The notes under the pieces were generated by a model, which saw only the letters and a program-made list of their open reading frames with translations, searched no databases and was not told where the DNA came from. The translations under genes were made by a program, and so were the position numbers. A DNA stretch of 64,000 nucleotides from Lantana camara (lineage: Eukaryota; Streptophyta; Magnoliopsida; Lamiales; Verbenaceae), in the NCBI GenBank assembly GCA_037501455.1, contig CM074855.1, positions 50,165,001 to 50,229,000 of the forward strand. The letters run 5' to 3'. Position 1 is the stretch's first letter. Each line of letters opens with the position of its first letter. Of this stretch, positions 44,061 through 56,951 are shown one piece after another.

Positions 44061-46572
44061 TGTAAGGCCCCGACTTTTCAAGTCATTCAGGTATGATTTA
44101 TATGATAATTACGTGCGCGTTTAATTTATTTTAATTATGTCATTAATTGCTTTATTTTATATTATATGAAATTATTGAATAATTGAATTATTTGAATTTG
44201 AATTTATATGAATTCTTGAACTATTTGCGCTTGTATGACTTGTTGGCTTACCGTTTCTATGTGAATTGAATTCGAAATTTTGTGGAAATTTAATATGTTG
44301 GAATTATACGTGTTATGAATATGGATATATGTTTGTTTCATGTTTTCGGATTCAATTGCATGAGTTATGAATTTATTTTGAATTTGGAATCCAAAACGGG
44401 GACTAACGAGCAATTAGCGTATCATTGATTCCGTATGTGATATCTTGAGCTAGGGAACTTGGAATCGAGTTTCGTCAACTTCATTGAACTCATAACAAAA
44501 ATTTAGGTTTAATGAACTTAGCCTTATATTTTTCCAAAACTATTTGAACCTCCGAAATTCGACTGAAATGTGTTACGTTTGTCAAAATTGTCACCTTTTA
44601 CCAAATTGGCTATATCTTCCACAAACCTTGACCAAATTAACCATGGTTTGATTCTTTGGAACTCTAACTCAACCCTCTAGCAGCCCTTAACCACCCCATA
44701 CCGTACCAACCCTCCACACTTAGAGAAATTTAAGCAAAAACCCTTGCTCTCCAGTTTATTCCCATAACCCTTGCCAAGCTTGGAGATTCAAGGCTCAAAT
44801 CCCTTCCAAACTTCATCCAATCTACAAGGCAAGCTTAGGGTTATGATATACATTCATTATGGGTCATTTTGAACCATTCATCCCAATTTTGAGCATGCTT
44901 TCACGGAGATATGAAGTTGATGATAAATAGTTAAGTTTTATGTCATTTTGTTTATCTCATGCATTCCTTGATGGTTTTGATTGATTTAAAGCATGGAAAT
45001 GGTTGTCTTCACTTCCTCTTTTCATTTATGATCATGAATTATGTGGTAGTTGAAGAATTTATGAGATGCCATTAATGGAACTTTGAAGAAATATCATGAA
45101 ATGATCACATATGCACTCTCCTCACGTTTGATCACTTTGGGAGCATGTTTAAGTGTTGTTTTGGAGATGTTTTGTTGCATATTTGTTATCATTTCAAAGC
45201 TGGGTATGTTGGTTAAGATTTTTCATGGCTACTGCTCTGTTTTCGTGCATTTTTTTTTTGCTGGTATTGGGCGGTCGCGGCCACGATGGCGATTGGTGTA
45301 AAATTGGTAGCAGCCACGACATGTGAGTGTGTTTGTTGCTTTGCTCTCTCAGGTCGCGCCCGCGACCTGAAACATGTGTATTCTTGGTCGCGCCCATGAC
45401 CTCATTTTAGCCAACTTTCGACTTGTGAAAAATTGGAGGAAAATTCGGATTTTATTAGGTAGCGGCCGCTACCATTTCATGAAGGAAATGGGTCGCGGCC
45501 GCGACCCTTCACAACACTGCATGGGAATTCGATTTTCAAACATTAATTGCATAGTTTCCTTGGCTCGTTTTTGGTTTATACACTTTAATAACATGTCGTG
45601 TAATGTATTATCTTGTGTGTTATGAAATTTTATGATTTTTCGTGGAATATTTTACGAGTTATGCCTCAACGTGTCTTCTTTGCTCCAATGTGCGCATGCA
45701 TGGATCTTTGCTCTTAATGTTAACCCTAATTGCTGATGTATTTCTTCTCTTATGACTTGTATGATATGTATACATGTTATATTACATGTTATGATAGTTA
45801 TTTGAATTCCTTGGATTAATTTGGTATGAAATATGGAAGTTATGAACTTGAATGGAGTTAAACGTTTCTTGAAAGGAATAAAATGAATGTCTTTATGTCT
45901 TTAAGATATTAATCATGCACATGAACATGTTCATTACATAATATCATCTTTTATGCCTGCATATCATGATCATCACATGGCCGAGCGTCTTATATGGTCA
46001 TCTTGAGTCTCACTTCACCTTCCTTGCACAGATTTTGATCCTGTTGGAGACGAGGCCGGTCCTTAAGGCTCTTGTGTTCTCTTTTTGTCATTTTAAGGTG
46101 GGTTTCTCTACTATTTAGTTAAATGACCCTATATACCTTCAATGTGTAAAGTTTTCGGCCCAAAATTTATTATGTGTGTATAGAGTTGTTTCAAGAGTAA
46201 ATGATTGCAACGTAAAGCCTTTATTTTATGAACCCTACGAAATGTTATGGCGAGAATGAATGAATGAATGCACAGAAAGGGGCCGAGGGAATTGGGCTGA
46301 GTGGTTATCCGGGGAGGCATGAGCCGATGGTGAACACTTACTCTAGTTCCAACCAAACTACGGTGATACCGGACCTCGCCAGGAGATTGGCGATGAATGG
46401 GAGCCGAGTGCCACTAGGGAAGTCATGTAACCCCTTTTGGTCATTGAATGGGTGGTCGGGGTCTGGCAAACCCGCCACCAACCCGGAGGAAGGAGTAAAT
46501 GATAATGAATGTGCACGAAAGAATGTAATTCATGAAAAGAATGAAAGAATGAATGTTTAATGAATTACACAA
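44061..46572 (+). repeat. Element E 3' LTR, left part
   Basis: Copy of 36202-38694. The early donor is AAG|GCAAGC (44828/44829), a GC-type site where the 5' LTR has GT. Palindromes at 45272-45507 include AGGTCGC-GCCC-GCGACCT (45351-45368), GGTAGCGGCCGCTACC (45458-45473) and an 18-bp perfect GGGTCGCGGCCGCGACCC (45490-45507). Mini-exon at 46032-46097. Interrupted by F after CACAA (46568-46572). Confidence 0.92.
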
Positions 46573-47649
46573 TGTAGCACCCGGAACGCTAGCCACTACG
46601 TCCCCCACACTATAGTTCAATTCACATATGAAATGGATAATCCATACATGATCCAAAGCTATAGCGAACGGGAGATAATATAAAAACGACAATAGCTAGG
46701 CGGGACTAACCATAAACCAAACAATCAATTCAGAGCAATAAAAGCGAAAGCATAAAATTTCATTATTAAATGTCAAGTACCAAGAAGCATACTATCTATC
46801 CATACACATATCAATACATTATCATCTCTTAAAATATTCGATAAACATGCCAATATCCAAAAATATCAATACATAAACATGGTGTGAAGGTGAAGTATGC
46901 TAGGCCCAAATTAAAGACACGACTTGACACTAATTCCCGCCTAGCACGCACCTGCAAAAACTGAAAGGTTGAGGCATCAGTCTACAACGGACTGAGTGAG
47001 GGGTATATAAGTATAAGCGCACATACATGCATGTTATAATCTCGGGTAATATTTTTGTAAAAGAACAATATAAGTCAAGAATATAAGAAGTAATATCGCC
47101 CGAGGTTACAACTATCAATTTTAACAATTAATTCAATTTCAGTCAATCAGTGGCCCGACGAGTGAGGGCAATTCTCCAACCTTACTCCGACTGTGTACGA
47201 TAATTAGGTTATCCATAATTTAAGTGATCAAACAAGTTATTACAGTGTAGTACATTCAGAAGCAGTTTCAGTTCCTTCTTCCTTCGGGTGATGGTGGGTT
47301 TGCAAGGCCCAACCATCTAGTCAGTGTGAGCAGAGGGTATATGAATCCCTAAGCCCGGAACTCCTTCCTCCAATAATTTCCTAGTGGATTCAGGGGTCAT
47401 CCCAAAATGGTGAGGATAGCTCTAGAGTTACCCGTCATCCTATGCTTTCTCGGTTGGCTCAAGTCACTACACTGGGGCCCACAGTGCAATACAGTATACT
47501 CACCAAAATACGGTCAATTCAATACAGTAGACTCGGTGAAGTTTGAAATCATTTGAGATTTAAGAAAATCTATAGATATATTAATACCTTTTGGCCAAAA
47601 TTCACATAAGGGTTGTAAAGGTTCTATATATCTAGAAATTAAACCTCAC

Positions 47650-47714
47650 CTGTGTGACCAAAATAAATAAGGAAACAGCTCATGGGGCCTGCACCTCGTC
47701 ACCAGGAAGCTGGT
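47650..47714 (-). other. Candidate LTR mini-exon, solo LTR F
   Basis: 65 nt between acceptor TCTTTATTACACAG and donor CACAG|GTGAGGT on the minus strand. Same place and size as in A, B, C, E and G. Confidence 0.5.
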
Positions 47715-48064
47715 CTGTGTAATAAAGACAATTGTCCATGAGACACGACTCAAATGTACCAATTAGGACGAACGGCATATTCAACCAATGTCAATCATGC
47801 ACTTACAATTATTAAAGATTATAAATATATTCAATTTATCAAATAATGTAGCAAGGTTCAAGTAATCCATATATATAAATCAAAGTATAAGGTTATTACA
47901 TAAATCTCTCTTATGAGCTTGAGCATGAAATTCCATAGTACTCATGATAACACATAATATAATAACATTATATGACATATCAATGATGGGTTCATGCCGG
48001 AAACGAGCCAAGAAAACCATGCAATTAAAGTTTGAAATTCAAATTTTCATGCAGAAAATGTAGG

Positions 48065-48186
48065 GGTCGCGGGCGCGACCTATTTTTTTCCCCGAATTTT
48101 CCTCCAATTTTTCAAATCTCGAGACTTGGTCAAAAACGGGTCGCGGGCGCGACCAATTTTGTTCTATTTTTTGTCGCGGTCGCGAC
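48065..48186. repeat. Palindrome array in LTR F
   Basis: GGTCGC-GGGC-GCGACC twice (48065-48080 and 48139-48154) and GTCGCG-GT-CGCGAC (48173-48186). The arms resemble those of E, the loops differ. Confidence 0.9.
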
Positions 48187-49149
48187 CTGCTACACAGCAG
48201 CAGCAAAACAGGGCAGAAACAGGGGCATGCTCGAACCAATTTCCAAAACCAACAATGATCCATAAATCCAACTCCAATTGATATAAATCATGAAATATAC
48301 ATGCTATCATACTTATAGTTCAATAATAACTCATATAAACACTTAAATCCAAACTTGATCATCAAAAATCACTCATTCAAACCCATATGTCAACTTATGC
48401 TCCAAGCTTATAAACTTCACAATATATGCATCAAACTTAAGCTCAAAGTTCACCAACATACTTCCAACAACAAATACTCAATTCATCAAGCTCAAACCAT
48501 AACCCTAGTCTCACATAATCCATTCAAGAATTCATCAAAATCTCCAAAGTTACCTTGAATGAAAGAAACGGAAGAAGAGATGAAGATATGATGATGATGA
48601 TGCTCCAATGCACACAAATCCCACAAAATATCACTTAAATTGATGAAATTCTCCTTTCTCTTGTTGGGGTTTTTGGATCGATGGAAATGGAAGCAAAAGA
48701 AGCAAGTGTATGAAAGGTTTTGTATGAATGAAGAAATGAGAAGAGATGCATCACGTAAATGTTGCTAATGAGGAAGAGAAAAGCTCCAATTTGCTATTAA
48801 ATCCTCTAAGTTTATAAGTTATGCAATTAAGTCCAACCCCATAATAATTGATCACTTTAGTCCCATGCAATTGCCATGCAATTAAGTCCCCAGATTTAAG
48901 AAAATGATCAAATAAGGACATATAAGAAATTAAATCATGCTCGGGAAATAATTCGCGTTCCAATCAAATTCAATTTATCCAATAAATATCAATTTAATAT
49001 GAATTTCATAAACACACTTGAAATAAAATTTTATAAAATTATGTCATGACATATAAAATTGAAGAAATGAACAAATTAAATTAAATTATTATTCTCAAAA
49101 CTCACACGTGGCGTTACTTAACTGAAAAGCCGAAAGCTGGGGTGTTACA

Positions 49150-49784
49150 CACAAGGTGTTGGTTGGAGATAATGCACGCCCACTCGTCGGGCCACGAAAG
49201 ACCATATTGAAATTAGTTGTTATAATCCCTTGTGATGATTCCTTAATTTCACCCACTTGGGAAATGCTTTAAAAACCTCATTTGGGATTATAGCTTGCAT
49301 GTGATTGTTTAAATACTGTCTTATATTATACTTATGCCCTGTTTTTATACCCACCAGTCCCTTTTGGACTGAACCCATTTGTTTTCAGTTATTTTGTGCA
49401 GGTGTAACGAGCTATGCGGGAATTCGAGTCGAGTGTCTCGTATTTGTCTCTAGCTCTAGTATTTTAGATTTTACACTTGCATACTCATATTTATGATCAT
49501 TGTACATGACTTATGTTATGGAGCGTACATGTTTAAGTCGTGATGGCATTGTGAATATTGTATATGATCTTTATTTTTGGAGCTTGATGCTCGGTGTATA
49601 TGATAGTTATGCTTCCGCTTTAATTGTTTTACTCTGATTTTATGGTTCAAGGATTAGTCCTGCCTAGCATAGAGTGTGTGTATATCCCCGTTCGTCGTGA
49701 CTTGGTGCGAGTGTGGATTGTCTATTTCATATTCGAGTAGGGTCTCGGTGCGGGGGATGTGGTACCTCGCGCTCGGGTGCTACA
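49150..49784 (+). repeat. Element E 3' LTR, right part
   Basis: Starts with the second CACAA of solo LTR F. Keeps the conserved ATGCACGCCCACTCG block, acceptor TTTTGTGCAG ending 49401, GCTATGCGGG and partner CCTGCCTAGC near 49657. Ends GGGTGCTACA at 49784, followed by AAACA. Confidence 0.92.
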
Positions 49785-49789
49785 AAACA

Positions 49790-50690
49790 TCAGAATTAAA
49801 GAGGTAATCTAAATTCTTTGGATTTATGTAATTGCCTGATGAATCATGAGTGTACAAAATAACATCATAATAATGTTGTAACATTTTCATTTTATACGTA
49901 AACAATATTTTGCTCATTAGGAAAGATGCAAGAATGTTGTTAGTAGTCAAGATTCCATTGTGAAATCATTTTGTCAAGAAAAGACCTAGGTGATGCCAAA
50001 TGATATTCTAAAGATCAAACTTTTGCTGAGATCATAAGAATAAAATGATTGGTTTATCACTTGCAGCATATATAGATAAGATGTTGGTAAGGTATAATAT
50101 GACAAATTCCAAGAAAGGTTCATTACCTTTTGGATATGGAGTTTATCTATCTCGGGATCAATGTCCTGAGACAACTGAAGAGATAGAAGACATGATTAGA
50201 GTTCCGCAGCGGAAGCTTTATGTATGTCATATTATGTACAAGGCCAGACGTCTATTATGAATTAGGTCTAAGTCAGCAGATATTAGTCAAACCCTAGAAT
50301 CTGGCACTGGGTAGTAGTGAAAGCATATATTGGAGTACTTGAGAAGGACTTGAGATTATATGCTTGTCTACCACAGTGGTGAGCTCATTTCAATAGAGTA
50401 CACAAATTTGGATTTACAGTCTGATTTGTATTCTAGATGTTTGGCATCAGAATACATGTTTACTCTAGAAAGAGCAACCGTTAATTGGGGAATGTTAAGC
50501 AACTTTTTATTGCTTACACCGCCATTGAAGTTAAATACATGGTACCTTGAAAAGCAGCCAGTTAGATGTATTGGATGCATGATTTCCTAGTTGTTGGCTC
50601 AGAGAAACATCTAATAGATTCTTTCACTAAAGTATTGGCGCAAAAGACTGAAAAACGAGTTTTCACACTCATGTGGAAGGAATAAGAGTT
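49790..50690 (+). pseudogene. Copia RT C-terminal half and RNase H (element H)
   Basis: Continues the RT split at 36201. The YVDD region is badly decayed (about 49870-49920). A longer frame follows: MIGLSLAAYIDKMLVRYNM (50045-50100), GSLPFGYGVYLSRDQCPETTEEIEDMIRVP (to about 50205), then RNase H relics (DLQSDLYSR near 50420, YMFTLERATVNW near 50455). DSFTKVLAQKT near 50620 is the usual end of copia pol, just before the PPT. Inactive through stops and shifts. Confidence 0.82.
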
Positions 50691-50715
50691 AGATGTGTGG
50701 CCAAATTGAATTTAG

Positions 50716-50729
50716 GGCAAGTGGGAGAT
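50716..50729 (+). promoter_or_regulatory. Copia polypurine tract (element H)
   Basis: GGGCAAGTGGGAGAT just before TGTTGGGAATAGTGCC. The AAGTGGGAGA form is typical of copia elements and differs from the gypsy-type AAGGGGGAGA here. Confidence 0.8.
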
Positions 50730-52729
50730 TGTTGGGAATAGTGCCCTGAAAATTCAATTTGTTGAATTAATTAAACTGAATTTATAACGAGTTGTGAGTA
50801 TTTCACATATTATTAATTAATGGCGTGTGGTGGTATTCTTATATGAAATGTGTTTCATAGGAAAAGACTTTGAATACCGAAATCACGTGTCATTAAAGTT
50901 CTAGTCGGTAAGATAAGAATATGTTCTCATCAAGACTATAACGGGGTTATATATGATAACTAGTCTTTCGTCATAGGGAATGGTGATTCCGATTATAACA
51001 CGTTGATGATTTACAATAGGATTGCAAACATCGAACTGGACCACTGAGATTATTCATTTTATACTGCTCTCTAAAATGAATAAAATCTCAAGAAGCATTG
51101 TACTCTTAATCCTGATAATATTTCGGCTTTAGGCATGTAGTGTTAGTCACTGTAATATACTCGAAGTGAGGTCTCGGCAACGGTGGCCAAAATACTTTGT
51201 ATGTTCGGTGACAACATGAAATGAGCTAAAGAGTCATATTGATCGAGGAATCTGTGACCTTGCTGGAAGGTAAAAGATATCCCTGAAATAGATTTGCAAA
51301 AGTTCGAATTAAGACTTTGGCCAAACCACTTCACGTGATACGTCACCGAAGTTGTATGATGAATGTGTTTCACATACAGAAAATTTGAACTTAAGGCAAA
51401 TCAATAAATTTCAAATTAGAGATGAAAAATAAATGATAGTAGTTACAATTTATTTTCCATGAATATCTACACGGAGGAGTGGAATGCGAAATTATTCAAG
51501 ATCGAGAAATTCGTGAATAATTTAATTAATTTTAGAGTGCAACAATATTTATTTAGTGGAATTAAATATTGTTAAACGATAATTAATTACTATCATGAGA
51601 TGATAATATATTAGCCCGTTTGGAGCTAAAATTAATTAGTTCCGTAGGTCCCCCTGCAAGCCCCAATTGAAAACCCAAAGAGAAAATATTAAAAGTAGAA
51701 AAATAAATGATTTTTCAAAGTGTTTGAAAATAAGCCAAGGGATTTATTTTAAGAAAATAAATCAAAGTTCCAAAGAGTTGGAAATGCCCGGAATTTTATT
51801 TTGGAGAAAATAAAATTTAAAATTTTTTTTTTAAAAATAAAAAATAAAAATGATATGGCAGGTGCTGACATGGCAGCTGATGTGTCACGCCACGTCAGCA
51901 GGTCAGGGCCCAGTTGGCGCTGACACAGCGGCCGCGTGGCACGCCACGTGTGCGGCCGAGATCACACCGTCAGCGCAAACGGGTGGCCCAGATTGCATGT
52001 TGACCGAGTCGGTCAACGGGTCAGGATCCGGGCCAACGAATAGGGTCGGATCGGACCGGACAAGTGGCATCACCAGGACTGGCCACGTGTCAAACCGGGT
52101 TCGGTCAGCCGGTTCAAGCCCCTAAAACCCTAGCCGCGTATGTCACACATGCGCTGCCTTCAGGCCGCGCGTGAGGGCGCGTGCGGTGTCGGATCGGGGA
52201 TCGGCCGGCGGTGTTGGACTCGTGGTGATGAGAGCTACAAGTGGTCACCTCGGTTTTCGTGTCCAAGTTGCACACGCAAGTGGGATGTGAAATTACTATT
52301 TTACCCTCGGTTTTTCCCTCATAAATGGGGGCCTTGGCACTTCATTTTTTCCATCCAAGTTTGGGAGAGGTTTTGGCTGAACTTTCGGCTTTGAAAGCAT
52401 ATCCCTTTTCTCCTAGTTAATGTCGATTTATTTTGGAATTAATTTTAGTTAGGTGTTTATATATAAAACGCGTAATTTCGGGAGATTAAACCCTCAAAAG
52501 GGCTTTCTAGTTTAAAGTTTTATTTTCTCTAAGTATTTAGAGAAATACTTTCGAGCCCACACTCCGAGGGTTTCTCTGGGGTTATTGCAGGGAAGCTCTG
52601 CCGGTTTCACGAGGAGTGATCGTGTATCGGGTTCTCGAGAGGTTAACGCGGTAACCGTCTTCTATGAAAGCAAAGGAGCTGGAAAAATACCTTTAGATAG
52701 CCATGTTTGCAGTACGGTAATATTTTACA
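50730..52729 (+). repeat. Copia 3' LTR (element H), right end provisional
   Basis: Starts TGTTGGGAATAGTG, a common copia LTR start. The end is placed at TATTTTACA (52729) by similarity to copia LTR ends only; the matching 5' LTR and target duplication lie outside the window, so the end may be off. Contains a GC-rich block (51850-52240) in otherwise AT-rich DNA, and a possible TATA box. Confidence 0.6.
51860..52330 (+). promoter_or_regulatory. Probable copia LTR promoter with ACGT-core sites
   Basis: GCCACGTCAGC (51889-51899), CACGTG at 51945-51950 and again at 52084-52089: ACGT-core motifs bound by plant bZIP/bHLH factors. CATAAATGGGGG at about 52320 could serve as TATA box. Promoter role is inferred. 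Confidence 0.45.
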
Positions 52730-53963
52730 GTTGTATTATTTTAAGCATGATAAATTATATCCTCTTAAGTGTTAATTGAATGTTAGATATTTATCTGCTT
52801 AGTGATTTAAAATTAATTATCAATTGCATGTATATACTTGAGTAGATCCGGCTAGTCTCCCGCTTTGTATTAAAATGTTTTAGAAATATTTTAATACTTG
52901 TAGTATAATAAAAAATTTAAAATGTGGTCCCGGACCGCTACTGTTCTGGGCCCACCACCTAGCAGTCCTTTCATGTGCCCGGACAATACTTGAGTATGTT
53001 GTTGATTTTATATTTTAATACTTGAACTTTGAAAGCCTACAGATACCTAATTATGTGATTACTTACCTATTATATACTGACTAGATAGAGTGATTTTCTT
53101 GTTTAAATTGTGAAAACCATATGTATATGTTGATGCTAGCACTTTATATTTTTTCATCATCCAATAAACTGTCATATATATGAAAGAAAGACACAGTAAG
53201 AGGAATAAAATTAGGATTAATTCATTCAACCCCACTAGGTAACTACTACAGACAATGACAAGTGTTTCAATTATCAATTATCAAGTATCTTCACCTTTAG
53301 GGCATATTATACAAGATCAACTACATAATCTTAGAAAGCCAAAAGTTATGTATATGAGAAAAGCTTCGACAATGGGAAAATGTTAATTAATTGTGCACCA
53401 TCGTAGGTTTGTTTGCATTCATGACATGCATAAAACATATTATACGATTATGTGTCATCCCGTATTTTATATTAAGGTACATACATCACTGCATATTGGA
53501 AATGCATGAATTAACATGACTTGTCAAGAAGTTTCAACAACAGAAATATATTAGAGCATGTCACCAACTAAAAGAGAGTTGAGTATATTTATCAGTGCCT
53601 GGAATAGAATACATTTAGGAGTTAGTACATGGAGTACTTTAAATTCAGAAACAAGAGTGTTAGAATAAAAATATCAAATTTATTATCAAAAGTCGATAAT
53701 TTTGTCAAGAAGTAGGAGTTGAAAGGAAGAATTGGAATCTAAGTGTCTATCTATATCATGGTTAACAATTTAAAAGAAAGGGTTACCATAAGATTTTTTT
53801 ACCGAATATTAAAAGTTAAAAACAAGTGACAAGTATGAACAAATATTTTAACAATATAAGCGAGAGCTAAATTAGACTTCAAGTGGATTGAAATAATTCA
53901 ATGAAATAGGGAATTACAAAATGGCGATAAATAAATGTGATTTCACCTGCAGAAAATGGAACT
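52730..53963. other. Unassigned AT-rich sequence
   Basis: About 1.2 kb between the presumed copia end and element D. No protein motif, no repeat copied elsewhere in the window and no RNA gene seen. Could be more of the copia LTR or genomic DNA that predates the elements. Its last five bases GAACT (53959-53963) should be the target site of D. Confidence 0.5.
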
Positions 53964-56951
53964 TGTAGCACCCCAACGGTGGGCACCACATCCCCCGCAC
54001 TAGAGCCCCGACACGTGTAATGAAATGGAGAATCCGTACACGCACTAAGCACTAGCGAATGGGAGACAAACAAAAGCCACACCTAAGCTAGGCGGTCTGG
54101 ACCCTCAAACAAAGGACGCAAGCAAAATTCAAACATATAAGAGCGGAAGCATTTAAACAAACTCAAACAAAGCCTAAAGTCAAGGTTAAACATCACTTAG
54201 AACAAATTATTCACAAACTTGCCACAACGGGCCAAAAATAACGAATACGAATCCCAAATTTCAAGTCTTCCAAAAGTGCAAAGTGTAAAACAAACTAAGA
54301 ATGAAATGCAGACTCGAGCTATTCTACAGAATACTCAAAAGACCGCAAACCACCTAGCTCGAACCCAAAAGACTAGTACCTGCAAGCTAAAAACATAAAG
54401 AGGGAGGGGTCAATCACACTAACTGAGTGAGGGGCTACACCTGCACGCGTACATATGTTTACGGAGCACAACAAATATCAGAGTTGGGAGTTCATAAACC
54501 GGGGCGTGGTTTTTGCATTCTAAATCATTTTCTTACGTGATAATATATATAGAGGGAGAGAGAGAGTTTAGGGCCGAAGGCCAAAACAACCAAATTTTAT
54601 TAATTGAGAATCCACTCCCATTTCACTAACTATTACATAACATACTATCATAATGAAAACACACACACACAAGGCAAACCTTCAACAAGAGGGAAATGTG
54701 CACAGGGATAATGTCCATCCTAGACTCCCCTTACCCACTTCCCGATGATCATGCACGGAAGTAATACCTGGAGTCCCGAGTCTTCCTTACCCATAATCAT
54801 CGAGCTACAGACATATCCAGAGTTGAAGTGATATTATATTCAGAGGCATATCAAATCCATACCCATAACCATATCATGATCATAACATATTCGTATCGTA
54901 ATCATAACATATTCATATCGGATTCATATTCATAACCATATTCATATTCGTAGCATATTTATAATCATAGCATAACACTTATCATACCTTCCTCTAGCGA
55001 CAAGCTATGCTTTACTTACCCCTCCGTGTCACGTCGTTGCTTGTTCACCTAACTTGATGCATGGTTCAGGTAAGGTACAGGGTATGGAGCATAGCTTGGT
55101 GTTGCCCAACAAATTTATAACATAACAAGCTTACATATGCTTGTAATTAACATATCATATTCCATATCATAGAGCATAGTCATACATATACATATCTCAC
55201 ACATACTTACGTATAAATAAGGCTTATAATCATATGCATACATAACGGGAACATTTCATTAGGGTTTAACTATAACCTAACCTCGCCTTACACCGAAGAA
55301 TAGGGCAAAAGCGAATAAAACCGACTCTTACGGAGCAACCTCTTCACCAATGGGATACTCATTTGACCAAGACAAATATTACAAGACATACTAAGACTCA
55401 AAATAAACCATACAAACGCTCGGCAAATGCATATGAATGCGAATGATGCCATGCAAGTCACAAACGTTCAAACTTAGACATATCGAAGCAATTAGCATAT
55501 TATCACATCAACGACATATAAATTAAACTCATAAAACATCATGTAATAGCATATCATAAACATACACGAAGTTAAAACACATAACAAAAGTAAAAGATAC
55601 AAAGGAAGCAACAAGAGGTAATATTTAGAGCATATAAGTTCATATTCGTATACAAGGATCAAATCACATAACCGGTACAGAACCACACCCCCCATGAGAC
55701 ATGGCCATGTCTCAAAAATCAAAGGGGAGCAGCCACCAGCATGGCTGCTGCTGCTGTTCTTCTCCTTCATTCAGCTGCTAAAAATACGGCAAAACAAGCA
55801 AGAAAAGAAGGGAAATGAAGCACAACACCTAGGTAACATATTCAAGAATCAACTCATGAAGTTTCATGCAAAAAATCCCACAAAAATAGCCACAAATCGA
55901 ACAGTAGTCAAGGAGTAACAAAGAGTTCAAATTCATCCATGAAAAGCTTAAAGAAACTCAAAGTTTAACAATGGTGGAACTTCATACACAGCACATACAT
56001 CAAATATGAGTTTAGGAAAAGAATAATCAAGCTTCAAGGGTCATATATCAGGTCTCGATTCAAGAAACAAAGCAAAAATGTGCAAGTTATTTACAAATTT
56101 CATCAAAACCCTTACTATTCACACTTATACTCATATCATGCTCAAAACTCAATGAAAATCTACAAGTCATAGCTTTAAAAAAATACAAGAAGATGGAGAA
56201 CATGAATATGTGAGTACCTCTTGAATCGGAGAAGGAACGAGGGAGATATGAGCTCAAAACCTCCAAGGCATGAATAGTTACGGGGTTTCCTTTCTCTTTC
56301 TTGCTTTTCATCTGCTTCTCTCTCTTCTTCCTTGCTGATTTCGAAATGAAGGGGTATGGGTCAGATAGAGGATTGAGTTTTGGTCATGGGGGCCCAAGAA
56401 TGACCTCATTTGGTCTAGAAATGAATAAGATATGGTCAAAACCGTAAAAGGTAGCAGATCAGCGGGAATCTCACGATTCGGAGGTTCAAACAGGCTTAGA
56501 AAATTATGAGGCTTGTTTCATTGGACCCAAATCATCAAAAAAAGTTCAAGGGTGGTGTTGGAATTTGAATCCGAATTCCCGACCTCAAGTTACGCCGCCC
56601 GGAACCCAAGGTGCGCTAAATGCTCTTTAGCCCCTTTATGTTTTTTTTCACCAAAATAATTATAAAGTCAACCAAACAAGTTCTAAAACATGTATAAAGT
56701 ATATAAACACGTTCATTATTCATATATTTCATGCATATCAAGTAGTCACAAAAATTGGAATTAAAATTGGAGTTAAACGGATTAAAAACGAGTTTAAAAA
56801 GGTATAAAACGTTCAATTTATACACATAAGGCATATAATCAGTATTCAAAATATCAATTAAATCATATAATTTAATACTTAAAAAATCTAAATGCGCACA
56901 TAGCACACTCAGGACGTTATACCTGTCCAGTCGAAAAGTCGGCGTGTTACA
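53964..56951 (-). repeat. Element D 3' LTR
   Basis: 2988 bp, minus-strand TGTAACACGCC..GGTGCTACA, beside a PPT at 56952. Donor TCAAGAG|GTACTC (last exon base 56218), palindromes 55695-55750, donor GTAAG|GCGAGG (55287/55286, GC type), acceptor GCTTGCAG with exon from 54379, GCTAGGTGG (about 54356) and partner CCGCCTAGC near 54090. The mini-exon acceptor is unclear here. A CATATTCATAACCATA-like tandem lies at 54840-55000. The rest of D to the right is cut by G and leaves the window. Confidence 0.88.
55695..55750. repeat. Palindromes in LTR D
   Basis: TGAGACATGGCCATGTCTCA (55695-55714, perfect 20 bp) and AGCAGCCA-CCAGCA-TGGCTGCT (55729-55750). Confidence 0.9.

Larger units (their letters stand above)
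46573..49149 (-). mobile_element. Solo LTR F (2577 bp), minus strand
   Basis: One LTR only: plus strand TGTAGCACCC..GGTGTTACA, flanked by CACAA on both sides (46568-46572 and 49150-49154), with no primer site, PPT or interior. It arose by recombination between the two LTRs of a former element. Related to LTR G, mainly in the second half (shared CTCACTCAGTC..GACTGA, GCTAGGCGGGA). Minus-strand layout: donor TTCAAG|GTAACT (last exon base 48554), palindromes 48065-48186, mini-exon 47650-47714, acceptor TTTTTGCAG with exon from 46951. Confidence 0.93.
36202..49784 (+). mobile_element. Element E: full-length Ty3/gypsy chromovirus, inactive
   Basis: 5' LTR 36202-39326, primer site 39335-39346, gag-pol about 39539-44020, PPT before 44061, 3' LTR 44061-46572 plus 49155-49784 around the solo LTR F. 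TSD AAACA. Gene order gag, protease, RT, RNase H, integrase is that of Ty3/gypsy; the chromodomain-type tail and MPPRR gag start point to the Tekay/Del lineage. At least six stops and three frameshifts break the polyprotein. LTR divergence is about 4% in the first 400 bp. It is the only element here with a recognisable full protein set, and the best model for the helper of the protein-poor elements. Confidence 0.93.

Noticed and set aside
46573..49149. A host intergenic segment between parts of E
   Set aside because: TG..CA ends, a perfect 5-bp duplication and homology to LTR G show that it is a solo LTR.
52140..52394. Possible gene in the GC-rich part of the copia LTR
   Set aside because: Short frame, no motif, and located within LTR sequence just upstream of a TATA-like site.
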